Positions 43,398 through 52,203 of a stretch of 64,000 nucleotides of DNA are shown here, piece by piece. The notes under the pieces are model-generated. The model saw only the letters and a program-made list of their open reading frames with translations, was not told the DNA's origin and made no database searches. Numbering within the stretch: the stretch's first letter is position 1; the number at the start of each line of letters is the position of its first letter. A program made the position numbers and the translations under genes. This DNA is from JBJMQS01 sp045802605. Its GTDB lineage: Bacteria > Planctomycetota > Planctomycetia > Gemmatales > Gemmataceae. The stretch lies in assembly GCA_045802605.1 (NCBI GenBank), contig JBJMQS010000027.1:1-64000 (forward strand), given 5' to 3'.

Positions 43398-44981
43398 ATG
43401 CCCGAATTAGACTCTGGCGGACTCTGGCGTCGATTCGATCGTTGGCTTTGTCGAGTGCCGGCCCTCGGGTTGTCGCTCGATGTGAGCCGTATGGGTTTTG
43501 ATGACGCCTTCCTGGATCGAATGGCTCCCGAACTGAAGCAAGCATTCGCGGCGATGGATGCGCTGGAGCACGGCGCGATCGCCAACCCGGACGAAAAGCG
43601 CATGGTCGGCCACTATTGGCTGCGCAATCCCGACCTCGCGCCGAACGCGGAAATCGCCGCCGAGATTCGCAAGTCAGTCGCGGACATCAAGTCATTCGCT
43701 GCCGCGGTCCATAATGGAAAAATTAAACCGCCGAAGGGTGACAAATTCACTCGGGTCTTGTCGATCGGCATCGGCGGCTCGGCTCTGGGCCCCATGTTCG
43801 TGGCCGATGCGCTCGGGGAACCAGCCACCGACCGGATGTCGGTCTCGTTCATCGACAATACAGACCCGGACGGCATCGCGCGAATGCTTGAAAGGCACGT
43901 CGGCCAGCTTGGGCAAACGTTGTGCATCGTCACATCGAAAAGTGGCGGCACGCCGGAAACGCGCAACGGCATGTTGCTCGTCGCCGATGCGTATCGTCGT
44001 GCCGGGCTCGATTTTACACGCCATGCCGTCGCCATCACCATGGCCGGCTCACAGATGGATCAAGTCGCTACGAAGGAAGGGTGGATCGCGCGCTTCCCCA
44101 TGTTCGATTGGATCGGCGGGCGGACCAGCGTTCTCTCGGCCGTCGGATTATTGCCGGCCGCATTGCAAGGATTGAACATCGACGATCTGTTGAGTGGCGC
44201 ATCGGATTGTGACGAGGCCACGCGCCGGCACGACCTGGCGACCAATCCCGCCGCCCTCATGGCACTCATGTGGCACCATGCCACTGAAGGCCGCGGCAAG
44301 AAAGATATGGTGGTGTTGCCGTACAAGGATCGGCTGCTGTTGTTCAGCCGATACTTGCAGCAGTTGGTGATGGAGTCTTTGGGGAAAGAGTACGACCTGC
44401 AGGGCCGCAAAGTGTTTCAGGGCCTATCGGTCTACGGCAACAAAGGTTCCACCGATCAGCACGCTTACGTGCAACAGCTCCGCGAGGGCATCCCGAACTT
44501 CTTCGCTGTCTTTATTCGCGTTCTGCAAGACGGCGGCTCCACTCAGCAACTCGATCCCGGCGTAACCGCCGGCGACTACTTGCACGGATTTCTCTTGGGA
44601 ACTCGCGCGGCCCTCTTCGAAAACGGCCGCGAGTCGATGACTATCACCATTCCGCACGTCGATGCACGCCAGGTCGGCGGATTGATCGCCTTGTTTGAAC
44701 GAGCCGTCGGTCTGTACGCCAGCTTGGTCGGCGTCAACGCCTATCACCAACCGGGCGTCGAAGCCGGCAAGAAAGCCGCCGCATCGGTGTTGACGTTGCA
44801 GGCGAAGGTCACCGGCTCGCTATCGGCGACTCCGCAAACGGCCGAGGCTATCGCAGCTTCCATCGGCGCGGACAATCAGGTGGAAACGGTGTATCTGCTT
44901 CTGGAGCATTTGGCCGCCAACCATCGCGCCGCGAAGGTTGGCGAGGGGAGCCCGGGAGAAATACGTTTTCAAAGTGTTTGA
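43398..44981 (+). CDS. pgi: Glucose-6-phosphate isomerase
   Basis: This 527-residue enzyme interconverts glucose-6-phosphate and fructose-6-phosphate in glycolysis and gluconeogenesis. Family marks: SIGIGGSALGP, IVTSKSGGTPETRN, the signature DWIGGRTSVLSAVGL, and GNKGSTDQHAYVQQL with the active-site His. The length is somewhat above the short bacterial form. The ATG at 43398 is taken; the first 25 residues (SGGLWRRFDRWLCRV) are variable. It lies directly right of the island end, so its promoter may be old tRNA-proximal DNA. Confidence 0.95.
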   Translation: MPELDSGGLWRRFDRWLCRVPALGLSLDVSRMGFDDAFLDRMAPELKQAFAAMDALEHGAIANPDEKRMVGHYWLRNPDLAPNAEIAAEIRKSVADIKSFAAAVHNGKIKPPKGDKFTRVLSIGIGGSALGPMFVADALGEPATDRMSVSFIDNTDPDGIARMLERHVGQLGQTLCIVTSKSGGTPETRNGMLLVADAYRRAGLDFTRHAVAITMAGSQMDQVATKEGWIARFPMFDWIGGRTSVLSAVGLLPAALQGLNIDDLLSGASDCDEATRRHDLATNPAALMALMWHHATEGRGKKDMVVLPYKDRLLLFSRYLQQLVMESLGKEYDLQGRKVFQGLSVYGNKGSTDQHAYVQQLREGIPNFFAVFIRVLQDGGSTQQLDPGVTAGDYLHGFLLGTRAALFENGRESMTITIPHVDARQVGGLIALFERAVGLYASLVGVNAYHQPGVEAGKKAAASVLTLQAKVTGSLSATPQTAEAIAASIGADNQVETVYLLLEHLAANHRAAKVGEGSPGEIRFQSV

Positions 44982-44994
44982 TGCAGAATACCGC

Positions 44995-46800
44995 TCAACC
45001 AGCGGTGCGTCGGGCTTCCAATTCTTGCCAGCGCGCGTAGTGTGCGGCCACGGCGCGCTCGGCCGCTTCGAGCGCGTGACACGCTTCCGCCAAAGCGACA
45101 TGCCCTAAGTTCGCCGCCTGCTCAACCGCCCGATGCCGCGCGGCCACCTCTTCTTCCGCCGCTAGGATGATGCTCTCCATCTGGTCCCACTCTTGCTGCT
45201 CGCGGAAGCTCAGCTTCTTTGGCTTCGCCACTGCCGCGGCTGCGGTGCGGCGAGTGACCGCAGGCTTCGGAGGAGCCGGGGCGATTGCGCGCTCGTAGGC
45301 ATCGAGCCATTGATCTACGCTCGCATACATCCCGGCCGCGCCGCGGCCGTCGAGGCCGATGACCTGCGTGCACAGCCGGTCTAACAAGTCGCGATCGTGG
45401 CTAACAATGACGGCCGCGCCGGGAAACTCGGTCAGGCTTTCTTCCAAGACCTCAAGCGCTGGGATATCGAGATCGTTAGTCGGCTCGTCTAAGAGGAGCA
45501 CGTCGGCTGGCTGCACCATGAGTTGTGCGATGCGCACGCGGGCTTGCTCGCCGCCACTGAGTTCGCCAACAACGATGTCGAGTTGCTCTGGAGCAAATTG
45601 GAACTGTTTCGCCCAAGACACCACGTGCCGAGGAATGTCACGAACCATGACGGTATCGCCGTTGGGGCTGAGCGCACGCTTCAGCGTCGCATTGAGATCC
45701 AGATTCGCACGACCTTGCTCGAACATCACGAGCCGCAATGTATCGGCACGCCGGACTTGCCCCGCATCCGGCTCCAATTCCCCGGCCAGCACTCGAAGGA
45801 TGGTGCTTTTGCCGCTGCCGTTGGGCCCGAGCAACCCGAGCTTTATTCCTGGGACAAGTTCTACATCCAGATTCGAGAAGAGCGGCCGATTGCCGAGCGA
45901 CTTGGCGATCCCAGTGGCAGTCAGCAATTTCCGAGTTTGCCGGCCAGTGGCGACGAAATCAATGCCCGAGGAGCCGGCGGCATTGTTTCGATAGTTGAGT
46001 TCCGCAAGCTCGGCCCGCCGTTGTGCCGCCTCTTCGATCCGCGACGCTGATTTCCGAGTGCGAGCCCGGGCCTTATGAGCGAGCCAATCGGTCTCCAGCC
46101 GAACTTGATTGGCCACGGCCTCCTGTTTGCGTGCTTGTCCTTCCAGAAAATCGGTTCTGCGTTCGGCGAACTCGTCGTAGGAACCCGGCGCGCGAAACAC
46201 GCCGCCCGGAAATACGCGATTGATTTCCATCACCTCGTCGGCGACGGCCCGCAAAAAAGCGCGATCGTGCGTCGCCACCAAATAACCAAACGGGGCGGCC
46301 CGCAAAAGTTTCTCGAGCCACACGATGCCGGGCAGATCGAGATGATTGGTCGGTTCATCGAGCAACAGTAGGTCTGGCTTCTGAACGATTTCGCGGGCCA
46401 GCGCGAGCCGCTTCCGCCATCCGCCCGAAAGTGTTTCGGCGAGTTGGGCGGGATCTTTGAATCCCACCTGCGTGAGCGTGATGTTCGCCCGCGTGTCCCG
46501 CTCGTGTTCATCGATTGCTTCGTCAGATAATGCCGCGATCAACACATCGTGCACCGACTGACCGGGAGCAAATTGATCAATTTGCGCTAGATAGCCGACA
46601 CGCGCCGACCGGCGTTGTGTGCGTTGCCCAGCGTCCGGCTCCTCGCGCCCGGCGAGGATTCGCATCAGGGTGGATTTCCCCGCACCGTTCGGCCCGATGA
46701 GCCCAACTCGTTCGCCCGCCCGAAGCTCCAACGACAAATCGCTGAACAAAGGCCGATGGCTGTAACTCTTGGTCAATCCCTGAACGCTCAACAACGTCAT
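44995..46800 (-). CDS. ABC-F family ATPase, Uup-like
   Basis: This is a 601-residue protein with two ABC domains and no membrane part. It has first Walker A GPNGAGKST, signature LSGGWRKRL, Walker B LLLLDEPTNHLDLPG, a linker with many charged helices, second Walker A GPNGSGKST, signature LSGGEQARV and LLLDEPTNDLDIP. The C-terminal 90 residues form a coiled coil (EWDQMESIILAAEEEVAARH), as in Uup. ABC-F proteins bind the ribosome; Uup also affects transposon excision and replication. The start is ATG at 46800 with AGGAAA upstream; nine extra codons to 46827 are not conserved. Confidence 0.93.
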   Translation of the reverse strand: MTLLSVQGLTKSYSHRPLFSDLSLELRAGERVGLIGPNGAGKSTLMRILAGREEPDAGQRTQRRSARVGYLAQIDQFAPGQSVHDVLIAALSDEAIDEHERDTRANITLTQVGFKDPAQLAETLSGGWRKRLALAREIVQKPDLLLLDEPTNHLDLPGIVWLEKLLRAAPFGYLVATHDRAFLRAVADEVMEINRVFPGGVFRAPGSYDEFAERRTDFLEGQARKQEAVANQVRLETDWLAHKARARTRKSASRIEEAAQRRAELAELNYRNNAAGSSGIDFVATGRQTRKLLTATGIAKSLGNRPLFSNLDVELVPGIKLGLLGPNGSGKSTILRVLAGELEPDAGQVRRADTLRLVMFEQGRANLDLNATLKRALSPNGDTVMVRDIPRHVVSWAKQFQFAPEQLDIVVGELSGGEQARVRIAQLMVQPADVLLLDEPTNDLDIPALEVLEESLTEFPGAAVIVSHDRDLLDRLCTQVIGLDGRGAAGMYASVDQWLDAYERAIAPAPPKPAVTRRTAAAAVAKPKKLSFREQQEWDQMESIILAAEEEVAARHRAVEQAANLGHVALAEACHALEAAERAVAAHYARWQELEARRTAG

Positions 46801-46879
46801 TCGCCATTTCCTGCGAGGGCATGTCACCTCAATATATCAAGCGTGCAATTGCCCGTGCCGCACGAGTAATGGCACAGGG

Positions 46880-49800
46880 CTAAGCCCTGGCCTCGCGGCG
46901 GATGCCGTAGTAAATGAGGTTCCCTGCCGTACAGAACAATATCAATCCAATCAAAGTCCAGCCAAATAGGCCGATGTGCTTGACCGGCTCGTGATCCTGC
47001 AGCATTGTCAAGCCCGGCCGCTCCAACGTTTCGAAGAAAGCCGTTTGATCCTCGACCCACCGCGCTTCGCCCGTGATCTCGTCGCTATCGATGAAACCGA
47101 TGAACTGCAACTCGGCGTTCTCGGAGTTCACTTCGTCCTTGACCTTGCGCACGATTTCATTCGCAGGCATCGTTTGCGTTCCAAGAATGGGTTTCACCGG
47201 GAAGTGAATCGGCTCGGCGTTCGCGCCATAGGAGCGGAACACCAACTCGGTGCAAACCAATTTGTCGCGCGTGGTGAAATCGAATTCGAAGTCGTATGGC
47301 TTGCCGGCATGACCAAATGCCTGAGCGATCGCCTCTTTGATTTGCGCCGCCGAGAGCTTCGGCCGCAAAACCGCGGCTGCGTCGGCCGTGCCGATCGAAT
47401 GCTCGAGCGTACTGAACACGACGCCCTCACCTATGGCCTCAATGATCACCGGCTTGTGACCATTGGCATTCTCCTTGCAAAGCGCGTCCCACGCCACGCG
47501 CACGCGCGGGTCTTGATCCAAACCCATGCGGGCCAGATCGTCACACGTGCCGAAGTACAGCGTCGCATGGGGCCAATAGCCAGGCAGAAAAGCATTCGAC
47601 ACGAACCAATTGCGACGCTCCAAGACGATGTCGCCCGGTTGGAGGTACGCTCGCAACTGCGCCAGAAGCGGCGCCGAGATCAACCCCCCCCCCACCCGCG
47701 GATCGCGAATCTTCATGTGGCCCATCCAACTGGAAACGGCCGACTGCACTTCATAGTGCAGTGCGCGAATTACTTTTTTGAGATCTTTGGCCGCGACGAG
47801 CGTTTCCTGCTGCCACTGCTGACCTGCCAGCCGTGCGGCTGTCCCCTGCGACGAAAGAATGGCTAAATGAAACGGTGAATAATCGCTATTCGTAGTTAAG
47901 CCACATGCGGCGAAACGATCGGCGTGGGCGACATAATACTGCTGAGCCGCGTGGAAAAGGCTAACGTTCGCACGGCTTGCGAGGTTACGTTCGATGGCAT
48001 CATACAACCCCGACGGGATGCCCCAAGCCGGCTCACCTTCGTTGAGTCGGGTGATTGTTTGGTCGTTGCGAGCGAACTGGTGCACGAATTTCAGCGCACC
48101 CTCGTAAAGGCTGCTGGCGGCCGTGTATCCCACCAGGAACGTCCGCAGCCGCAACGTTTCATCATCGAGCTGCGCATATCGTTGATAGCGCCAGATCATG
48201 CGGATGAGAGCGGTGCGGTAATTGATGAAGCTCAAGAGCAGTTGCCGAAGAGCGTTGTTGTCGTCTTCGATTTGATAGCTGCGACGTCCCGCGGCAAAGT
48301 CCGCGGAGAGCATCGTCGACTTGCGCTCCAAATCCGCAAGACCGCTCAGGATTGCGCGCAACGTCTTCTCGTCGCTCACAAGCTGGGATTCAAGAGCCGC
48401 CCGCGGAAGGCTTGCCAGATCGACACCGCCATTAGGATCGACGATCGCTTGGGCCGCGTACCAGTGCCAGAAAAACCATGCGGCGACCACAACGACCGCG
48501 GCACAGGTCGCCCGCTTAACTCGCTTGAACCAAACGTGGCGCCAGTGTCGCTTCGGCGGTGCTGGCTCTGGAGCTGAGACCGCTTCATATTCCGTCGCCA
48601 AGTCAGCAAGGCGGCTGTTCAATTCCCCGCGCTGAGCACGCAGTTCGAGCAATCGCCGCCGGCGAAAAAGAAACCGCACTTCGTGCCACGCCAGCGCGGC
48701 CGCCCTTCGCGCCCGCCGCCAATACGCCAAGCTCAAGAGGCCGAGAAACGGCATCACGACCAAGCACGTCGCCGCAAACCAGGTGGTGAAATAGCTGAAC
48801 ATCCACCAGCCCCACGCGACATACCACAGGGCGTAAATCAGCAATCCGTAAAGCAAGAGCGTATGGGCACGGGATGCTTTGCGACCATCACTCCGCGCCG
48901 CCACGACCGCGCGAACCACCGTGAACGGCACGATATGCAAGAAGGTGCCCACGAGCGCTGGCACAGAGAACAGGAGTAGCGCGAGCCAATGCCAAATTAG
49001 TAAGAGCGCTACTGACCAACCGCGACGGTTCAAATTCGGTGAGGCGACGGAAAGGCCTTCGCCATGGACCGCATTCCGATAGTCCGTGATGGCCTGGGCC
49101 ACTTCCTCGGCACGCGGACGGTCGGTGGCGAGGAAATGATTCATCGCATCGGCGATTCGTTTGCGCCGCCGTATTGGCGCGGCCTTGCCCTTCGTCTTGC
49201 CGGAGGGGGCCAGCGTTTCCAGTTCCGGAAGAAACGGCTCCCAACAGGGTTCATCCAGATGAACCGTGGCGGCTTTCAATCGACGGTCCAATTCCGCGGT
49301 CACGGCGCGAGTCGCCGGGGCAGCCTTGTCTTGGTGTTGCTCCAAATACGAATTCACCTCAATCGGCTCGCCGACCTGAATCCACACGCTGCTGCGAAAT
49401 CGTTCCTTGTGTTCGTAGTTAATTCCGAGCGGGATGATCTTCACGCCTTTCGAACCGCCCGCGGCGGCCTGCACGGCGACCCGGGCCGCTCCGGAGCGGA
49501 CGTCTTCGACGTGAACAGCGTCGTGGGACTTGCCTTCTGGAAAAAGTCCGACGGCGTTTCCCGCGATGAGCAACTGAGCCGCCGCGTCGAGAGTTTCGAA
49601 GTTCCGCCGCACTTGGGCGAAATCGTCGCTGCCGCGATAGGCCGGCAACATGCCTGTCGCCCGCATCACCGCTCCGAGCAACGGGACATCAAATAGCGGA
49701 GCTTTGGCGAGGAACCGAACATTTCGGCGTGCCGCGATCCCCACCATCACGGGGTCGAGGAGCGAATTGGCGTGGTTGGCGCAGATCAATACCGGGCCGC

Positions 49801-49915
49801 TTTTCGGAATTCTCTCTTTGCCGCTGACCGTTACATGCGGGTAAAACCGCCGCACCAACCATCGCATCACCCGACGTGCCAGCGTGCCGGTCCACTTGTC
49901 GCCTGTCGGAGTCAT
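46880..49915 (-). CDS. Acyltransferase fused to a YiiX-like permuted papain-fold domain
   Basis: The protein has 1011 residues. The N-terminal lysophospholipid-acyltransferase-like domain (about 20-215) has NHANSLLDP (His48, Asp54) and FPEGKS (125-130). Three to four membrane helices at about 300-400, a charged coil, and a further helix at about 470-487 follow. After a helical spacer the C-terminus (about 758-925) is a YiiX/YebB-type permuted NlpC/P60 domain: GDIVLERRN, catalytic His783 in PGYWPHATLYFG, and Cys888 in KLVCTELV. The two ends could transfer and remove acyl chains on the same membrane. It overlaps the CDF-like gene upstream by 4 bases. The physiological role is unknown. Confidence 0.88.
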   Translation of the reverse strand: MTPTGDKWTGTLARRVMRWLVRRFYPHVTVSGKERIPKSGPVLICANHANSLLDPVMVGIAARRNVRFLAKAPLFDVPLLGAVMRATGMLPAYRGSDDFAQVRRNFETLDAAAQLLIAGNAVGLFPEGKSHDAVHVEDVRSGAARVAVQAAAGGSKGVKIIPLGINYEHKERFRSSVWIQVGEPIEVNSYLEQHQDKAAPATRAVTAELDRRLKAATVHLDEPCWEPFLPELETLAPSGKTKGKAAPIRRRKRIADAMNHFLATDRPRAEEVAQAITDYRNAVHGEGLSVASPNLNRRGWSVALLLIWHWLALLLFSVPALVGTFLHIVPFTVVRAVVAARSDGRKASRAHTLLLYGLLIYALWYVAWGWWMFSYFTTWFAATCLVVMPFLGLLSLAYWRRARRAAALAWHEVRFLFRRRRLLELRAQRGELNSRLADLATEYEAVSAPEPAPPKRHWRHVWFKRVKRATCAAVVVVAAWFFWHWYAAQAIVDPNGGVDLASLPRAALESQLVSDEKTLRAILSGLADLERKSTMLSADFAAGRRSYQIEDDNNALRQLLLSFINYRTALIRMIWRYQRYAQLDDETLRLRTFLVGYTAASSLYEGALKFVHQFARNDQTITRLNEGEPAWGIPSGLYDAIERNLASRANVSLFHAAQQYYVAHADRFAACGLTTNSDYSPFHLAILSSQGTAARLAGQQWQQETLVAAKDLKKVIRALHYEVQSAVSSWMGHMKIRDPRVGGGLISAPLLAQLRAYLQPGDIVLERRNWFVSNAFLPGYWPHATLYFGTCDDLARMGLDQDPRVRVAWDALCKENANGHKPVIIEAIGEGVVFSTLEHSIGTADAAAVLRPKLSAAQIKEAIAQAFGHAGKPYDFEFDFTTRDKLVCTELVFRSYGANAEPIHFPVKPILGTQTMPANEIVRKVKDEVNSENAELQFIGFIDSDEITGEARWVEDQTAFFETLERPGLTMLQDHEPVKHIGLFGWTLIGLILFCTAGNLIYYGIRREARA

Positions 49916-50868
49916 GGGAGTACTTTCTTCGGGAGGGTCGTGCTGTTCTCCACATTGCTGTCCGTCGCCCAGTATTCTTCCGCAGTGAATACGATGTCCA
50001 ACACGACGCGGTCATGAAGTTCACGAAGCGACTGCTCGGCGTTCCGGCGAATCTGATCTAGCTCGACGATCGGCCGGCTTCCGAACCCCTCATCCACCAC
50101 GACATGGACTAACACAAAGAAGAATCGACCAACCTCGACCATGCGGGCATGCGTCTTGCGCACTGGCAACCCGGCCAGGGCCTTCGCCAACCGTTGCCGC
50201 ACTTCGTGCTGCATTTCCGCCGGTGGTGCGCGATGCAACACTTCCCGTACGGCCTCGCGAATGGTCTTGATCGGCACCCGCATCAACAGGCCCACGACGA
50301 TGATCACAAAAATCGGATCGGCATACTTGAGCAACGGCGCGAGCGAGGTCGATTGCAGTAGCAAGTAAACAATAAATCCGACCGTCTCGCCGAGATACAA
50401 GCTCCCATCGACAAGCCAGGTCCGGGCATCAACCGCCAGTGCCGGCGAGCCTATTTTGCGGGCCACGCGAGACTGATACACGAACACGCCGATGCTCCAG
50501 ACCGCTGAGATCGCAGTGTAATAGATGGCAATCTCCGCATGGATTTCGCGGCCACCGTGCAAGAGCACCTGAATCGTCACGACTAGTGCGTACGCGCAGA
50601 TCACGAAGATGAGCAGACCGCGAATCAGGTTCAACAGCGGCTCAAAGTGAGCGTGCCCAAAGTGGAAGCGTTGCGAAGCCGGCCCTTCAACCAGCCGGGC
50701 CACCTGAGCGGCCAGCAGCGTCATCACCACGGAGACGAGTGCGTAGACGCCGTCGAGCATGATGGCTTGCGAGTGAGTCAGAATCGCAAAAACAAATCCC
50801 AAAATGCTGATTATCAGGAACCCAACACCCGAGATCCGAAAGGCCCGGATTTCGCTAGGGTTCGTCAT
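49912..50868 (-). CDS. Cation diffusion facilitator-like transporter
   Basis: This 318-residue protein has six membrane helices (about 12-205) and a C-terminal cytoplasmic domain of about 100 residues. CDF marks are LDGVYALVSVVMTLLAAQVA (Asp39), RFHFGHAHFEPLLNLIRG and VDARTWLVDGSLYL (Asp154). The usual partners of Asp39 and Asp154 in the metal site are not obvious, so metal specificity or even transport is uncertain. It lies 27 bases after the amidase-like gene and overlaps the acyltransferase fusion by 4 bases (ATGA), so all three form one operon. Confidence 0.88.
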   Translation of the reverse strand: MTNPSEIRAFRISGVGFLIISILGFVFAILTHSQAIMLDGVYALVSVVMTLLAAQVARLVEGPASQRFHFGHAHFEPLLNLIRGLLIFVICAYALVVTIQVLLHGGREIHAEIAIYYTAISAVWSIGVFVYQSRVARKIGSPALAVDARTWLVDGSLYLGETVGFIVYLLLQSTSLAPLLKYADPIFVIIVVGLLMRVPIKTIREAVREVLHRAPPAEMQHEVRQRLAKALAGLPVRKTHARMVEVGRFFFVLVHVVVDEGFGSRPIVELDQIRRNAEQSLRELHDRVVLDIVFTAEEYWATDSNVENSTTLPKKVLP

Positions 50869-50895
50869 CGATTTGCCTCGAGAAAGTTAGGCCCA

Positions 50896-51918
50896 TCATG
50901 GCTTGTTGACAGGTTGCGTCAGCCTTCGCCAAACGCGCACATCGCCGGTGCGCGGGCAAAAGGCCATCTGCTGGCAGGTGAACTTGTTGCGCACCGGTTC
51001 CGCGTCCAGTATTTGCGCCGCTTGCTCCAACGTGCCCGCGTTAGTCAGTCCGCCCAATGCACAGGTCATCGAGTCGGCCCGTGCCGCACTCCCCTCACGG
51101 GAGAACTCTTGCTCATCTTCCTTCACGTCGTCGAGGTCGGCATTGTTCGCCGAGAATTTCTCGCCGACATGGTGGTTGGCTTGGGCCAAGACATGTTCCA
51201 GCGGCCTCACGTGGGCTGACCGCGGCGTTCGCTCGATGACACACGCTTGGCCCGGCTCCGTCCCGCACACCGTAAAGAACACGCTGGCCGCGACCGACGT
51301 CTTCTGCAGCGCGCCAACGGCCGCTTCGTAGGTGTTGTGAGTTTCCAACGTATCGCGCACCAGGAAGGTCGGGCCGAAGCGAAGCCCGGGGTTGCCGGCC
51401 GGCGGTGCCCAGTTGATCGTGACGGAGTACGCTCCCGGCAACATGCCTGACAAGACGCCGACTTGCCCGGGAACCCCGACAACAACGAACGAACGCTGGC
51501 CGCGCTGAAATCGAAACAGGCAGGTCGCGTCGCCAAGGCCGGCCAACGGCCAATCGAGGTTGCGAACATGCACTAGCCCGAGTCCATCGACCATGCGCAC
51601 GCCGGCCGTGCAACCGAACGGCCGCGGCATACGCAAATGGCTCAATTCATACGCGCAATTGATCAGCGTCAGCGCACCGACCGAAGCCCCGAGCGACTCC
51701 GCCCACGCTTTGATCTCGCCGCGATACAATCCGCCACCCAGGTGATAGAGCCGCGCGAAAGCGTGACGGAAAAATTCAGGCACACGTTCGAACTCGCGGG
51801 CGGCCTCCGCGAATAGGCGCGCGGCACTAACCTTCTCGGCCGCGATGACCTCAGCCCACCGCTCTGCCTCCGGTTTTTCCAGATCGATGGTGTACGTAGG
51901 AACGTCGGCGGCGAACAT
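50896..51918 (-). CDS. Acid ceramidase/NAAA-like N-terminal-nucleophile amidase
   Basis: The protein has 340 residues. The N-terminus YTIDLEKPEAERWAEV and the processing-site block PFGCTAGVRM with Cys103, followed by GLGLVHVRNLDW, match the acid ceramidase/N-acylethanolamine amidase (NAAA) group, in which the Cys is freed by self-cleavage and then attacks the amide of an acylated amine. Further conserved positions include the Asn/Trp-containing strand SVTINWAPPAGNPGLR. There is no signal peptide, so it may act in the cytoplasm or be membrane-associated. First gene of the operon with a CDF-like transporter and an acyltransferase fusion; a lipid or N-acyl substrate is likely. Confidence 0.85.
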   Translation of the reverse strand: MFAADVPTYTIDLEKPEAERWAEVIAAEKVSAARLFAEAAREFERVPEFFRHAFARLYHLGGGLYRGEIKAWAESLGASVGALTLINCAYELSHLRMPRPFGCTAGVRMVDGLGLVHVRNLDWPLAGLGDATCLFRFQRGQRSFVVVGVPGQVGVLSGMLPGAYSVTINWAPPAGNPGLRFGPTFLVRDTLETHNTYEAAVGALQKTSVAASVFFTVCGTEPGQACVIERTPRSAHVRPLEHVLAQANHHVGEKFSANNADLDDVKEDEQEFSREGSAARADSMTCALGGLTNAGTLEQAAQILDAEPVRNKFTCQQMAFCPRTGDVRVWRRLTQPVNKP

Positions 51919-52203
51919 CGCGAGTTCCTTTGGATGTGTTTGGACTCAGGAAAGCTGTAACTCTTTTGGTTGTATGTTACTGATCTCTCGTTCGACAGTG
52001 AAATCCCGAGCGACTGTTGTATCATCCCGAGCGCTCCAATGTGTCATCCCGAGGCTTTGCGAGGGATCTGCCCAGACAGATCCCTCGCCAAGCCTCGGGA
52101 TGACATTATTGGGGTTGGGATTGCAAACGAAGGTTTGGACCATTTGGCGAAACAGAGCTTCGCGGACTTGCGTTCCCAAACAAAGTTTGGTAACGAGGAC
52201 CAA
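51919..52203. repeat. Gap with CATCCCGAG repeats and a 29-bp inverted repeat
   Basis: Several copies of an ATCCCGAG motif occur at about 52003-52060. Arms at 52042-52070 and 52077-52105 are complementary over 29 bp with one mismatch, around a loop CCCAGA. The unit has the style of dispersed ATCCCGAG...GAGGGATCT intergenic repeats. No gene is apparent. It separates the ABC-F gene end from the start of the amidase operon. Confidence 0.8.
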
